Shown in pieces: positions 1-7,999 of a stretch of DNA of 41,699 nt (positions within the stretch are counted from its first letter, which is position 1; every line of letters starts with the position of its first letter). Source of the DNA: Nitrosomonas sp. Nm33 (GTDB lineage Bacteria; Pseudomonadota; Gammaproteobacteria; Burkholderiales; Nitrosomonadaceae); NCBI RefSeq assembly GCF_900107265.1, contig NZ_FNPJ01000021.1, positions 1 through 41,699 of the forward strand, given 5' to 3'. The notes beneath the pieces are model-generated. The model saw nothing but the letters and a program-made list of their open reading frames with translations. It made no database searches and was not told the DNA's origin. A program made the translations under genes and the position numbers.

Positions 1-153
1 TGGTCAATGACCAAGCAAGGGAGAAAATACGAAACTCGGTAAATAGATTACAAAAATCGCTTGAAAATTTAAATGGGATGTTCAGTCATTGTATAGTGCA
101 TGAAGCGCATTTATGATACGTAGCCATAAATGAATATGGAGAAGAATGGTTTT

Positions 154-1000
154 ATGGCGCGTCCAATCAGGCTAGGATTTTAGAATGGTTTATACCATGT
201 TATGTCAAGAGGGAGCGGTGGAGAAGCTATTTTTGATGAAGATGAGGATAGACAGCAGTTTCTTGATTTATTAGCAGAGTTGATGACACGCTATGGGGCA
301 ATATGTTATGCCTACTGCCTGATGGATAATCACTATCATCTTTTGCTGGAAACGCCAAAGGCAAATCTATCTCAAATAATGCGAGGACTAAACGGGCGTT
401 ATACAAGATTTTTCAACAAAACGCGTCAACGAATGGGGCATGTATTTCATGGGTTGCTATAAAGCGATTATTGTGCAAAAGGATAACTACTTACTTGAAC
501 TGTCGCGCCATATCATTCTCAATCCAGTACGTGCCGGCATCATTGATGTTCCAGAAAACTATAACTGGTCCAGTTATAGTGCAACTATAGGTCGGTATGC
601 ATGTCCTGACTGGCTTGCTGCTGATAATTTACTCAGTTTGTTCGATCATCGAAGAAAAGAGGCCATTCGCTTATACAAGATGTATGTCAGCCAGGGTGTT
701 GATCAGCCTTTCTCTGGAAAGGTATTGCAACAAACTTATTTAGGCGATAATGCTTTTATTGGTGAGGTACAAAAACATATTAGTTTGAAACAAAGTGATA
801 GTATTCATATTACCAAGCGATCGAAGAAATCACCCAAAAAACCAATGGATGAAATTGTTGCCGGCATTACTGATAGAGAAGAAGCAATGAATGCGATATA
901 CAAAACGGGACATTACACAATGTTTGAAATTGCAACGTATTTTAATGTTCATTACAGTACTGTTAGCCGGTTAATTCGTTCATTTTGCAAGATGCAATGA
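154..1000 (+). pseudogene. REP-associated tyrosine (Y1/HUH) transposase, broken
   Basis: Translation from the ATG at 154 gives MARPIRLGF, the usual start of RAYT/Y1-type transposases, but codon 10 is TAG (181-183). The frame then continues through SRGSGGEAIF and the HUH motif in DNHYHLLLE. Near 450-458 one extra base shifts the frame: the first part ends in GHVFHGLL, while the family continuation YKAIIVQKDNYLLELSR lies in the next frame and runs to 1000. The C-terminus (EIATYFNVHYSTVSRLI) is a helix-turn-helix. Family knowledge: these single-strand transposases act on REP palindromes and are single-copy domesticated relatives of IS200/IS605. The two lesions (nonsense and frameshift) mean it is most likely dead. 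The 153 bases upstream hold no gene; they begin with the 13-bp palindrome TGGTCAATGACCA. Confidence 0.85.
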
Positions 1001-1038
1001 CTGGCACCTTTTTGAGATAAATTTGACAGGAAAAAGCT

Positions 1039-1749
1039 ATGAAAAAATTAACCTAAATCTTTTTGTTTATAAGCTTAATTTCTGGAGAGGCTTTTGGATT
1101 ATCCATTGTTTACCGCGGTCAATCATGCCAAGACTCTATGTCATTTGATCCATTGACGCACCAAACTACATTACATAATCCAATTGAAAGTCGTTTTGAG
1201 ATAATTGAAGACAATGGAAACGGAATGTTCCGCTTACGTCTTACGGGTGGATTAGCAGTTTTTGTTGTGAGAAGAAATTGTTCAGCTGCAGCTCCAGAAT
1301 GTACTACTCAAATTTATGGTTGTGTTGATATTGGGAATGGAATAGGAGATGAAGTCATTACAGAGAACAAAAATCAGCCCGTTGTTCCTAATGTATCCAC
1401 AGTTGTCACACCAAAACAGTCTAATGAAGCCATCGGTTATTTTAATGGTCAGCAATTAGTTATTTCTGTTCATTCATTGCATGCATTATCAAACCAAAAA
1501 GGTGGAATAAATTCTGAAGACAATACCTTCTCCTCTAGCTGGGTAAATCCAATTGCTAACACCTTGATCTTTAAATACATCCCAGAAAGATCTTCTTTCA
1601 AACTCGAACAAATAATACAGAAGAAAGGAACAGTATTTTCAACCGGAAACACCACGCCGTCAGATAAATACCTTGCTGAGATCATAACGATGGAAGAAGG
1701 AGTTCCTTTATATAACGGTGATATCCCTGTAGAGTATACAATAGAATAA
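1039..1749 (+). pseudogene. Unknown secreted protein with stop codon in the signal peptide
   Basis: An ATG at 1039, preceded by AGGAAAAAGCT, opens MKKLT and then TAA (1054-1056). Reading on in frame gives IFLFISLISGEAFG, so MKKLT plus this stretch would be a normal Sec signal peptide. The open part continues without a stop to 1749 (about 228 residues). The mature part has a few cysteines (QSC, RRNC, PECTTQIYGC) and a beta-rich look, with no family I recognise. An alternative TTG start at 1063 would give a shorter hydrophobic leader lacking the positively charged N-terminus. Best read as a recently inactivated exported protein, or as one saved by a poor internal start. It lies in a run of damaged genes. 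Confidence 0.6.
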
Positions 1750-2046
1750 ATTATTAGCTCACTCGCTAATTTCAATCAGGAAGCATGTGCGATGGGCACA
1801 TCACGCCATTTCGTGGTGTAGCAAGGTAACATATAACAATGGGTAGAGTAAAGAACTGGCTTCCAGTCAACAATAGGAACTGCCTATCTGTTTCCGCCTC
1901 TTTCGTTTGACGGTACCTCAATAGCTATTCCATATCAAACAATGTCCTTAGAGAACTAAAAACGATGTCCTTGTTCTGTCCGCTGGGCCGGCCCGAACGT
2001 TTGAGAGAATGTGCGGAAGGTAGAGAAGTGTCGAAAGGTTATTTAA
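1750..2046. other. Intergenic region without recognisable gene
   Basis: About 300 bases between the broken secreted protein and the broken GrpB gene. I see no ORF with a ribosome site, no transposon ends and no strong hairpin. A 23-codon ORF starting near 1839 has no support. Confidence 0.5.
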
Positions 2047-2630
2047 ATGGGCTTTTCCTTACAGAAAAAGGTGTCAAAAATCGTGGAAAATGAAGTCTTG
2101 ATTGGCGGAATTGAGAAAAGAGAAATCGTGATCGTAGACTATGATCCGCTTTGGCCAAACAAATTTCTAGAGCATAAGAAAAGGATTGAGGTGGCCTTGA
2201 AAGGTCGTTTTATCTTAATCGAACACATTGGATCAACATCAGTTCCGCAGCTGGCGGCCAAACCAATAATTGACATCATTATTGTTGTTGAAGATTCCAG
2301 CAATGAAGCAACCTATCTCCCAGCATTATTGGATGCTGGTTATGTTCTCCGGGTGAGAGAGCCCGAATGGCATCAGCATAGAATGGTTAGAACTCCAGAA
2401 CGGGATGTTCATGCACATATTTTTTCGCTTGGGTGTCCGGGGAGATTAAAAGGCAAATTGCCTTTCGAAATCGACTACGGCAGATTGACGGAGAACGTCT
2501 TCTATACGAGTCTGTCAAGCGTCAATTGGCAAAACAGGACTGGGCAGACATGAACGCATATGCTAGCGCAAAAACGGAGGTTGTAGAGCAAATTACAGCT
2601 CGGGCATTAAGCGAGTCAGATGGTATCTGA
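2047..2630 (+). pseudogene. GrpB/UPF0157 nucleotidyltransferase-fold protein, frameshifted
   Basis: The first frame (2047 to about 2435) carries the family signature: IVDYDPLWPNKF, then HIGSTSVPQLAAKPIIDI with the GS motif and acidic residues of the nucleotidyltransferase fold, and RDVHAHIFSLGC. The normal continuation, GEIKRQIAFRNRLR then DWADMNAYASAKTEVVEQI, is in another frame ending at 2630. A one-base loss near 2433-2440, in a G-rich stretch, explains the switch. The cellular role of this family is not settled. The frameshift falls before the C-terminal helices, so the product is probably nonfunctional. Confidence 0.85.
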
Positions 2631-2794
2631 CCCCATTCTGTATACTCTTTATAGTTCAATTCTTAAATTATTACTTATGTTTAAAAATCTGCTTTAACCT
2701 CCTAAGATCCATGAAAATATTTACGCTCTATATAAAGTAAATATCTGTGTAGCATAAATCATTTGAATAAGATTTCCTTACTATCCGAATCAAG

Positions 2795-3592
2795 ATGCTC
2801 AGGTTTTTTGTAACTCAATCAGATCAAAGTCTTACCAAATTACTGCAATGGCAAACAAAAAGAAGAGCCAGCTTTAAAGTCGCGCTGATTTGTATCGTGG
2901 TAGCGTTGGTGCTAACCCTTCATCGCTATTTGGGAGATTATCGTTTTGTGTTATCGGTTTTAAAAAGCATAGAACTAAACGACCTCTCAAATATATTTCA
3001 ATCATTCATGTTGCATCATGTTAATGCCCAATTACATCAATTAATGTTCTGGGCATCATCCATCGTTTTGTTTTATTTCATTCTGCCATTGCTCGTAATT
3101 GTGCTGGTGATAAAAGAAAAACCCGGTGATTATGGATTAGCGCCTAATTACAGTTTTAGCAATTACAGGCCTTACTTAATCATGATCATCAGTATGATTC
3201 CCTTAATTGCTTATTTCTCAGGAACAGATGGTTTTCTGGCAAGCTATCCATTTTATAAAGTAGGGAAAAATGAGGGGCTTTATCCAAATTTTGTAATCTG
3301 GGAGATATTTTATTTTCTTCAGTTTATTGCGCTCGAATTTTTATTCCGAGGATTTTTATTGCATGGAACTAAACGAAGATTTGGGGTTTATGCCATTTTT
3401 GTCATGACAATTCCCTATTGCATGATTCATTTTGGTAAACCTCTACCTGAAACAATTGGCGCAATAGTGGCCGGTATCGTGTTAGGTGCGATGAGTCTGA
3501 AAAGTAAGAGCATTTGGCCAGGTGTAATGCTTCATTATGGTATCGCAATCATGATGGATTTAAGTGTTTTGTATCGCAAGGGAATGCTATGA
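2795..3592 (+). CDS. CPBP (CAAX/Abi) family intramembrane metalloprotease
   Basis: A 265-residue polytopic membrane protein with at least six hydrophobic segments. The conserved CPBP motifs are in the C-terminal half: EFLFRGFLLHG (the family EExxxR site is reduced here to E-F-L-F-R), a middle His in CMIHFGK, and a last motif in SIWPGVMLHYGIAIMMD. Family knowledge: relatives of Rce1/Abi are glutamate-type intramembrane proteases, some of which process prenylated or bacteriocin-like peptides. The start ATG at 2795 gives MLRFFV. It stands alone between a GrpB pseudogene and an IS remnant, so the context gives no substrate. Confidence 0.8.
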   Translation: MLRFFVTQSDQSLTKLLQWQTKRRASFKVALICIVVALVLTLHRYLGDYRFVLSVLKSIELNDLSNIFQSFMLHHVNAQLHQLMFWASSIVLFYFILPLLVIVLVIKEKPGDYGLAPNYSFSNYRPYLIMIISMIPLIAYFSGTDGFLASYPFYKVGKNEGLYPNFVIWEIFYFLQFIALEFLFRGFLLHGTKRRFGVYAIFVMTIPYCMIHFGKPLPETIGAIVAGIVLGAMSLKSKSIWPGVMLHYGIAIMMDLSVLYRKGML

Positions 3593-3596
3593 ATCA

Positions 3597-3872
3597 ATCT
3601 GCCAAACCTCTTTCCCATTGAATAAAGTCTCCATAGGAGTTTTCCCATTTCAGATTTTACCCTGATGAGTTCTTTCATTATTGTAATAATCGATCCAACT
3701 GTTCAGGTCTTTCTTAAGGATTCTAAATCATAGTTGCGCTTCTTGCGGAAAGTTACTTGATAGAATTCCTGCAGAATGGTTTTGTGAAATCGTTCACAAA
3801 TACCGTTGGTCTGTGGAGACATCACCTTGGTTTTGGTGTAATCGATATCATTGATTGCGAGGTACAACTGGG
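3597..3872 (-). pseudogene. IS481-family transposase remnant (C-terminal half)
   Basis: The reverse strand translates to LYLAINDIDYTKTKVMSPQTN, then GICERFHKTILQEFYQVTFRK, typical of the C-terminal catalytic part of IS481-type integrases, with the final E of the DDE triad in ICERFHK. After about 60 residues the frame breaks with a stop and shifts, but fragments such as WIDYYNNERTHQG can be followed. The N-terminal part is missing. The same sequence starting with its ATCGATATCATTGATTGCG stretch recurs at 6753, marking the borders of the tandem duplication. Confidence 0.8.
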
Positions 3873-3885
3873 GAAACTATTGACT

Positions 3886-3990
3886 ATGCAAACATTTACA
3901 TTGGTTTTTCTTATTGCACTATTGCTTACAACACTGACCCGGATTTGGCTGGCAGTAAGACATATTCGATATAGTAATGACAGGATTTAA
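3886..3990 (+). pseudogene. N-terminal stub resembling M48-family (STE24-like) peptidase
   Basis: A 34-residue ORF reading MQTFTLVFLIALLLTTLTRI followed by WLAVRHIRYS. This matches the first membrane helix and the R-H-I-R junction of bacterial M48 CAAX-type peptidases as I remember them. It then stops, with no HExxH domain. A second copy exists near 6884, split by an IS. It is probably what remained after the IS481-type element and later rearrangement cut the peptidase gene. The match is from a short hydrophobic segment, so identity is moderate. Confidence 0.45.
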
Positions 3991-4096
3991 ATTTACAAAA
4001 AACCAAGAATATGTATTTCTTGGTGGTTTCCTGAGCGCGCCTGATATTGCTTACTATGGGTAAGTATGGTGGGAAGAATCATCAATCAGAAACTAG

Positions 4097-4120
4097 AAGG
4101 GGACGATTAACGCCCCCTTT
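4097..4120 (-). terminator. Terminator hairpin closing duplicated unit A
   Basis: Stem AAGGGGGCG / CGTCCCCTT (minus strand) with a 5-base TTAAT loop, just after the stop of the small gene at 4133. The tail is only weakly T-rich on either strand. The equivalent hairpin in copy B (8227-8249) keeps pairing despite base changes. Confidence 0.6.
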
Positions 4121-4132
4121 GTTTGCTCAGTG

Positions 4133-4300
4133 CTAGCTCAGTACAGTGACATCATTCCAGCTAATTTGGCCGGGTTGTTCCGTTACTCCATTTTCAACTT
4201 CGAGAAAGGCCGTTACAGCGCCATTCTCAATGGTAAATGTAAACCGTTTATCACTGCTGGTGGATAAATCATCATGTCCTGAGCTGATTTTTTCCCTCAT
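4133..4300 (-). CDS. Small hypothetical protein downstream of cupredoxin-propeller gene, copy A
   Basis: Reading from ATG at 4300 gives 55 residues: MREKISSGHDDLSTSS, then FTFTIENGAVTAFLEVENG, ending SWNDVTVLS. A longer reading from 4354 exists, but the copy B counterpart has a clear GAGGAG site before an ATG just upstream of the shared SGHDD segment, which favours a short protein of about 52-55 aa. There is no signal peptide. The beta-strand-like pattern suggests it may be the end of a lost secreted domain rather than a complete protein. It lies between the propeller gene stop and the terminator. Copy B has a one-base deletion that destroys it. Confidence 0.45.
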   Translation of the reverse strand: MREKISSGHDDLSTSSDKRFTFTIENGAVTAFLEVENGVTEQPGQISWNDVTVLS

Positions 4301-4390
4301 CAATATAAGGTAAGTAAAAGTATAAACAGTATTACAAATAGTATTACAAATCATGAGACTCTATCGAACACTGCTTATACCCGTCTTAGC

Positions 4391-6226
4391 TTATTTAATT
4401 GGATTAATTGGATCACGTTGCGCTGGGGTTAGCTGATCACTCCAGGAAGCAGGTAGATTCTGAACCCAGCCGTTATACACGAGCGGGATTGGCAGTACGC
4501 CTTGCCCCCCCATTCCAGGATTACCTTTTATGGTGTCATCCAGTTTTGTTGCGCCTGCAGCAAACAGTCCTACTTGACCTGCAATCATGGCATCGGAGGG
4601 ATCGCCATCATTGTTTGGATCAGGATCGACAACTAGCAGTCTGTTGGAGAATTTGCTGGCAACATACGCATAGTAACCGCCTCCTTGTTTGGCGCCGTAT
4701 TGCACACCGTGGCAACCAGGATCGCAAGGCAACATGGCAACAACTTCATCAGTGCTGGTATTGACAACAGTAATCGTGCCTGTGAGCGTATTGGATGTGA
4801 CCATATTTTTCCCATCGGGGGAAACGGGAGTTTGAACCGGTAATGCACCTACAGGGCCGGAAATGGTTCCTGCCACGGGATCATAATCTTTTAGCAGATC
4901 AATATGCTTGATAACTTGATGTGTGTCCATGTTTATAACAGCGATGGTGTTGTCAAGGAAATTCGAAACATAATATTTGCTGCTATCCGGCATCATGCCG
5001 GCTGCCAAAGGATGACTGAATTCACCACCGACTTTTGTAAGGGAATCAATACCATTTGTATGGAAATTGTATTGCGTGGAATCGCCGAAAAGGGCGTTTG
5101 CCGTTACCATGGTTTTGCCCTCATGACTCATCCAATGCGCATGTGGATTGCCTTGTCCAATATTTATCGTACGCAGCACCTCGGTTGCGAGTGGAGCTAG
5201 TTCCATGACTGAATCTTTTACATCATCGCCGTTATTGGTGACGTGAATCCGATCGCTATCGGGCAGAGTCATCACATGCGCAGGTGATTCGCCCACAGAT
5301 ACATTGCGAATCAATTTACCCGTTTGACGATCAAAAACAGCCAGTTTATCGTCAAACCATTGTGTCACATAAATAACGGTTTGATCTTTATCGGTCCACA
5401 TATTGTGTGGATTGTTCATGTCGATGGAAGGCAACGCTACTTTGCGGGTGACCTGCCAGGAAGAGCCATCTACCGCTGATACCGTACCTGGGTTTCCTTT
5501 TCCTGAGGTGGTTTCAAACTCAGTGGCTACCCAAACTTCACCTACTGCGGGTGTTTTAGGATTTTGAAGCGCTGCCAAGGGAGTATCATTGCCATAGCGA
5601 GCATTCAGCATTTCTGGCAAGTTAACGACGCCACTATCCACACGTACATCAACATTAGGATAGGTAATATGCCATGGTTTATTACTTGCATAGTTCTGCC
5701 AGTTATCAGGATTGGTCGCGATAAAGAAAGTGCGTAATAGGCGGGTTGCCAGATCGCTGCTGCTTGGCACAGTAATGCCATTGATTAAACTGAGTGAAGA
5801 TCCTAAATCCAGACCGGTGGTATTAGGATCATCAACAATCACTGCACCGAGCATGAAAGGATGAATACTACAGAAAAAAACATATAAGCCCGGCGTTGTC
5901 AGCGTTACATCATCGCCCCCATCCGAATGTTTCGTATCATTATGTGGCATACCAGCGGCTCCAGTTGGGAAGATCAAACTGGTTCTTGTGTGCACCGTAT
6001 TGGAATCACCAGAAAATTTAACCCGCACACCAGGCTGGGCAATTGCAATGGAGCGATTGCCTGCGATCGCTGTTCCGGTGTCAAACCAGAGTGCTGCGTT
6101 GTCTGTCAGTGCAAATCGGACTTCGTTATCACCAGCAGAAACGTTGCTTACAGATGACAAGGTTAAGATTGCTGAGGAATAAACTGCCAGGTTCACAATC
6201 TTTTTGATAAAAGACCTATCAAACAT
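4391..6226 (-). CDS. Exported cupredoxin / beta-propeller copper protein, copy A
   Basis: A 611-residue protein. Residues 1-31 are a Sec signal peptide (cleavage likely after SNVSA). Residues about 33-135 form a cupredoxin with type-1 copper ligands H79, C119, H122 and M125 in YVFFCSIHPFMLG, close to the amicyanin/plastocyanin pattern. After a linker, residues about 225-560 form a YVTN/YncE-like beta-propeller with repeats such as GTITVVNTSTDEVVA. Histidines recur near blade starts: NPH274N, PAH317, PH362AH364W, SH405P, CH506G. C501-DPG-C505-H506 is a CX3CH motif that could be a disulfide or an unusual haem c site. RBS GGAGAAC lies 8 bases before ATG 6226. Role is inferred as periplasmic copper binding or electron transfer. 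The nearly identical copy B is at 8509-10347. Confidence 0.85.
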   Translation of the reverse strand: MFDRSFIKKIVNLAVYSSAILTLSSVSNVSAGDNEVRFALTDNAALWFDTGTAIAGNRSIAIAQPGVRVKFSGDSNTVHTRTSLIFPTGAAGMPHNDTKHSDGGDDVTLTTPGLYVFFCSIHPFMLGAVIVDDPNTTGLDLGSSLSLINGITVPSSSDLATRLLRTFFIATNPDNWQNYASNKPWHITYPNVDVRVDSGVVNLPEMLNARYGNDTPLAALQNPKTPAVGEVWVATEFETTSGKGNPGTVSAVDGSSWQVTRKVALPSIDMNNPHNMWTDKDQTVIYVTQWFDDKLAVFDRQTGKLIRNVSVGESPAHVMTLPDSDRIHVTNNGDDVKDSVMELAPLATEVLRTINIGQGNPHAHWMSHEGKTMVTANALFGDSTQYNFHTNGIDSLTKVGGEFSHPLAAGMMPDSSKYYVSNFLDNTIAVINMDTHQVIKHIDLLKDYDPVAGTISGPVGALPVQTPVSPDGKNMVTSNTLTGTITVVNTSTDEVVAMLPCDPGCHGVQYGAKQGGGYYAYVASKFSNRLLVVDPDPNNDGDPSDAMIAGQVGLFAAGATKLDDTIKGNPGMGGQGVLPIPLVYNGWVQNLPASWSDQLTPAQRDPINPIK

Positions 6227-6260
6227 TAAATGTTCTCCATGGATTAATTAATACTATTCT

Positions 6261-6290
6261 CAGTTTGCCGTTAGTTTGGCGAAACTGGGT
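6261..6290 (-). promoter_or_regulatory. Intercistronic hairpin between small peptide and cupredoxin genes, copy A
   Basis: CAGTTTGCC pairs with GGCGAAACTG with one bulge. It is followed on the plus strand by GGGTTTTTT, but on the minus (sense) strand it lies within the leader of the propeller gene. The copy B version is a perfect 11-bp stem, so the structure is kept although the bases differ. Confidence 0.45.
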
Positions 6291-6349
6291 TTTTTACTTT
6301 TTCCTATCTCACGTTACAGTGGTTGGTCGTCTTAAACATGGTTGTTAAT

Positions 6350-6544
6350 CTAAAGGAGTTTTCCAACGCGCCTTGCTTCAAGATCATCGGCTGCCATGTA
6401 CAAGTTCTGCAAAAGCATATGCACTATTTGTGTATCCAATATAGTCGCATAGTCGCTTGAATTGACTATTTGTCGTGCCAGGGCTGGAGCAGAAGTAAGA
6501 CCTATACTTAGTGTAAGAATTGAAATGTTTGAGAGTCTTCTCAT
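6350..6544 (-). CDS. Small secreted peptide preceding cupredoxin-propeller gene, copy A
   Basis: A 64-residue ORF starting MRRLSNISILTLSIGLTSAP, with a signal peptide cut after APALA, leaving a mature peptide of about 40 residues: RQIVNSSDYATILDTQIVH followed by MLLQNLYMAADDLEAR. A good AGGAG lies 7 bases before the ATG. No family recognised and no cysteine is present. It is the first gene of the duplicated unit and sits directly downstream of the conserved palindromes; the large copper protein follows 123 bases later. The second copy (10498-10692) differs by a single residue (D to N), which supports a real coding sequence. It could be a chaperone, subunit or leader peptide; none of these can be shown here. 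Confidence 0.7.
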   Translation of the reverse strand: MRRLSNISILTLSIGLTSAPALARQIVNSSDYATILDTQIVHMLLQNLYMAADDLEARRVGKLL

Positions 6545-6599
6545 AGCACTCTCCTTGATTTAGTTAATGCAGCATCAGCAAAACCATCACGATGTATAT

Positions 6600-6742
6600 T
6601 GTGTGATTATTTCCCACACAGAAGGAATAGTAAATGAAAATAATTCTCATGTCTACATTTTGTGTAAAAATTTCCCACAAAATGCTTGCCGCATTACCGT
6701 ATCGTATTATTATTACAATGTCATCATGTCATTATTACAATG
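6600..6742 (-). promoter_or_regulatory. Operator/promoter region of unit A: two palindromes plus direct repeat
   Basis: Two copies of TGTGTRAWWATTTCCCACA lie at 6600-6618 and 6661-6679, 61 bases apart (about six helical turns). The second is part of a longer palindrome, CATTTTGTG / CACAAAATG. Further upstream ATTATTACAATG occurs at 6709 and 6731 with 22-base spacing. All are conserved in copy B. They look like binding sites of a dimeric regulator controlling the small peptide and copper-protein genes. The regulator is unknown. Confidence 0.6.
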
Positions 6743-6752
6743 TTATTAATGT

Positions 6753-6860
6753 GTGATCGATATCATTGATTGCGAGGTACAACTGGGAATCGTAATGTTC
6801 AACCCGTCCACAATACTCCGTACCTCTATCAGTTAATATCCGTAACATTGGCAAATTATG
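6753..6860 (-). pseudogene. IS481-family transposase remnant at the unit A/B border
   Basis: The reverse strand reads RILTDRGTEYCGRVEHYD, then QLYLAINDIDH, the central catalytic segment of the transposase whose C-terminal half lies at 3597-3872. The two fragments share the last 30 or so bases, so the border of the tandem duplication falls inside this old insertion sequence. Confidence 0.75.
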
Positions 6861-6932
6861 CATTGTGTTGTGTCATATTGACTATGCAAACATTTACATT
6901 GGTTTTTCTTATTGCGCTATTTGTAAGAAACC

Positions 6933-7999
6933 TCAGGGTTGTTTACAGAGAGGTTGATTGAAATAATGTTGGAGTATTTCATAAGGAGTTGAGTTATTCA
7001 AACTCTTGTGAGGTTTGACAGTGTTATAAAAGTTAATAAAGCGGCCGAGTTGAATTTTCCGGTCGGTGCAGTCTTTAAAGTTGGTCTTGTCATGCCACAT
7101 CTGCATTAGAGTGCGGATAGCGCGTTCAGCCTTGCCGTTGGTTTGGGGTCGATTGACTTGAGTGAATTTCTGGCCGATGCCGTGCGCTTTGCAGGTTTTA
7201 ACGAAAGCATGACTGTCAGTGCCCTTATATTCTTTGCCATTATCAGAATAAGCATAATCCTAAATTCCTCAGTTGAAGACTCCTAAATCGCTCAAGAACC
7301 CTATTGATTAAGGTTCTTTGAAAGATCCATGGCATTACCAATCAGATGAGATTTTAGTGAAATAATCAAAATCTGCTGAAAGTGTTGCCACACCTTGCTC
7401 TCAGCTTGTTTACTGTAACTGAGGAGCAGTTAACATTTTTGGCTATGAACCGTTGATAGTATTAGATTACAGCTATTTTCATTCTAAATTCCAACTGAGG
7501 AATTTAGGATAATCGATCTGGTAAGGGCATTGGGCGATAACGGTTTCGGTGAGGAACCAGGCGGCGCTATTTTGGGTTTTATCGGGCAGGATGGCTGCAT
7601 GGAGTTCTCGGGAGAAGTCATCAATCGCGACAAACAGGTATTCCCTTGGTTGGGTGATTGGCCTTTGAGCAAAGGCAAGCGTTTAGTATCGAAATGCACG
7701 AGTTCGCCAGGATAAGACTTGTTATAACGCTTTGCCTCATGTTTCAAGCGCTCCTGGATGGACTGCTCGACTTTGGCTAAGCGTTTGAGGCCGTACTGGA
7801 TTGTTTTAAAACGTTGATTGGTACTGTCACGGGGAACAAACTCCTTGAGCCTTGCCCGTTTGAGAACAGTGTAGATCGTAGGTCTTGAGACTCGAAAGCG
7901 TTCGGCAAGTTGGGACACTTTCCAGCAGCGAGTTTGGTAAAGCTGCCACAGCTCCTGACAGTCAAGTGGCGTAAGTCTTATATGTTTGTGCATGTTCAT
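6933..7999 (-). pseudogene. IS481-family transposase, frameshifted and split by a MITE
   Basis: The N-terminus (from ATG 7999) has a helix-turn-helix, VSQLAERFRVSRPTIYTVL, then HFDTKRLPLL with the first catalytic D. One base is missing near 7655: the frame leaves at QSPNQ, while REYLFVAIDDFSREL follows in the next frame. Removing the MITE at 7259-7508 joins PYQIDY directly to AYSDNGKEYKG (second D). Then GKAERAIRTLM gives the E, and the protein ends at TGA 6933-6935. Two lesions make it inactive. Confidence 0.85.
7259..7508. mobile_element. 250-bp MITE with perfect 17-bp terminal inverted repeats
   Basis: Left end CCTAAATTCCTCAGTTG and right end CAACTGAGGAATTTAGG are exact inverses. ATAAT flanks both sides (7254-7258, 7509-7513) as a 5-bp target duplication. 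It has no ORF. Excision in silico restores the transposase reading frame, which proves the boundaries. Confidence 0.9.

Noticed and set aside
77..95. GATGTTCAGTCAT shared between the window start and 32683-32695
   Set aside because: Only 13 bases with no matching flanks; could be chance or an old IS end, not enough to call.
3757..3990. 77-codon plus-strand ORF over the IS remnant
   Set aside because: Only its last 34 codons resemble a protein (M48-like stub); the first part is antisense to the transposase remnant.
4408..6182. Several plus-strand ORFs of 60-118 codons opposite the copper gene, repeated at 8526-10372
   Set aside because: They are antisense shadows. They recur in both units only because the DNA is duplicated, with no RBS and no domain.
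7640..7670. Programmed frameshift in the IS481-family transposase
   Set aside because: No slippery run is present at the switch; these transposases are normally one frame and the gene is also split by a MITE, so decay is simpler.
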